Shown here: positions 20,913 through 21,010 of the stretch, piece after piece | Numbering within the stretch: position 1 is the first letter of the stretch | Layout of the letters: each line of letters opens with the position of its first letter | NCBI GenBank assembly: GCA_964450345.1 | Contig: CAYVEL010000012.1 | Span: 1-21,010 of the forward strand | DNA length: 21,010 nucleotides | Direction of reading: 5' to 3' | Source: JAPLZH01 sp964450345 | GTDB lineage: Bacteria; Patescibacteriota; Minisyncoccia; Phycocordibacterales; PALSA-1337 | Position numbers and translations under genes: made by a program | The notes under the pieces: generated by a model | Databases searched by the model: none | What the model was told of the DNA's origin: nothing | Seen by the model: the letters and a program-made list of their open reading frames with translations, nothing else

Positions 20913-21010
20913 TTAGATTTTTAGATCTGCCATTGCTTCCTCAACTGACTTTGTAGCCTTCATCTCTTTCTCAGCACCTGCTGGTTCGTTAATCTTTAGG
21001 TTAACACGAG
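20913..21010 (-). CDS. C-terminal end of an unidentified protein
   Basis: Only the last 31 residues and the TAA stop (20915-20913) are inside the window. The visible tail includes RVNLKINEPAGAEKEM and ends in VEEAMADLKI, which is hydrophilic and probably helical. It uses frequent AAG, GAG and GAA codons like the core genes. The frame is open to the window edge and is followed by a strong terminator, which supports a real gene end. The fragment is too short to name the product. Confidence 0.65.
   Translation of the reverse strand, partial: RVNLKINEPAGAEKEMKATKSVEEAMADLKI

Overview
All protein genes in this window lie on the minus strand, so transcription runs from high to low coordinates. The DNA is AT-rich and the genes are compact. 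RpoB (1060 aa), RpoC (1220 aa) and sigma-70 (401 aa) are short. No start codon has an obvious Shine-Dalgarno sequence. The set includes small peptidoglycan-binding-domain proteins and a CapA-like protein beside trmD. Together this suggests a Candidate Phyla Radiation (Patescibacteria) bacterium, probably Parcubacteria-like. That placement is inferred from gene content and style, not from a phylogeny. TGA is used as a stop, so the code appears standard.

Layout, in the direction of transcription. 21010-20913: the 3' end of an unidentified gene with a palindromic terminator. 20783-20049: a secreted protein with an HEXXH zinc-peptidase motif. 19940-17992: a HelD-like (UvrD/Rep superfamily) helicase. 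Its promoter first drives a 19-codon, arginine-rich leader ORF whose stop codon abuts an intrinsic terminator, and helD begins just after that terminator. 17924-16234: trmD overlapping a CapA-family gene by 20 bp. 16113-15649: a small membrane-anchored protein. 15591-8510: the rpoB-rpoC operon with a strong promoter and a leader of about 180 nt containing a terminator-like hairpin. 8427-5322: dnaG then rpoD, each with its own promoter-like sequence, recalling the dnaG-rpoD pair of the macromolecular synthesis operon. 5216-4968: a small basic protein. 4835-4764: tRNA-Asn(GTT) with a long terminator. 4763-4594: a short hairpin-rich element ending in an exact 18-bp copy of the tRNA 3' end. 4590-3658: a membrane-anchored chymotrypsin-fold protease with a promoter overlapped by a palindrome. 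3493-1: an apparent cluster of four accessory genes: a membrane protein, a secreted PG-binding/InlB-repeat protein, a glycosyltransferase-like protein and a conserved small protein.

The core of the window is information processing: RNA polymerase, sigma-70, primase, tRNA(m1G37) methyltransferase, tRNA-Asn and a probable RNA-polymerase-associated helicase. The main leads are the leader-peptide/attenuator arrangement in front of helD, natural substitutions in the rifampicin pocket of RpoB, the tRNA-associated mini-element, and several promoters placed so close to start codons that their transcripts would be leaderless or nearly so.
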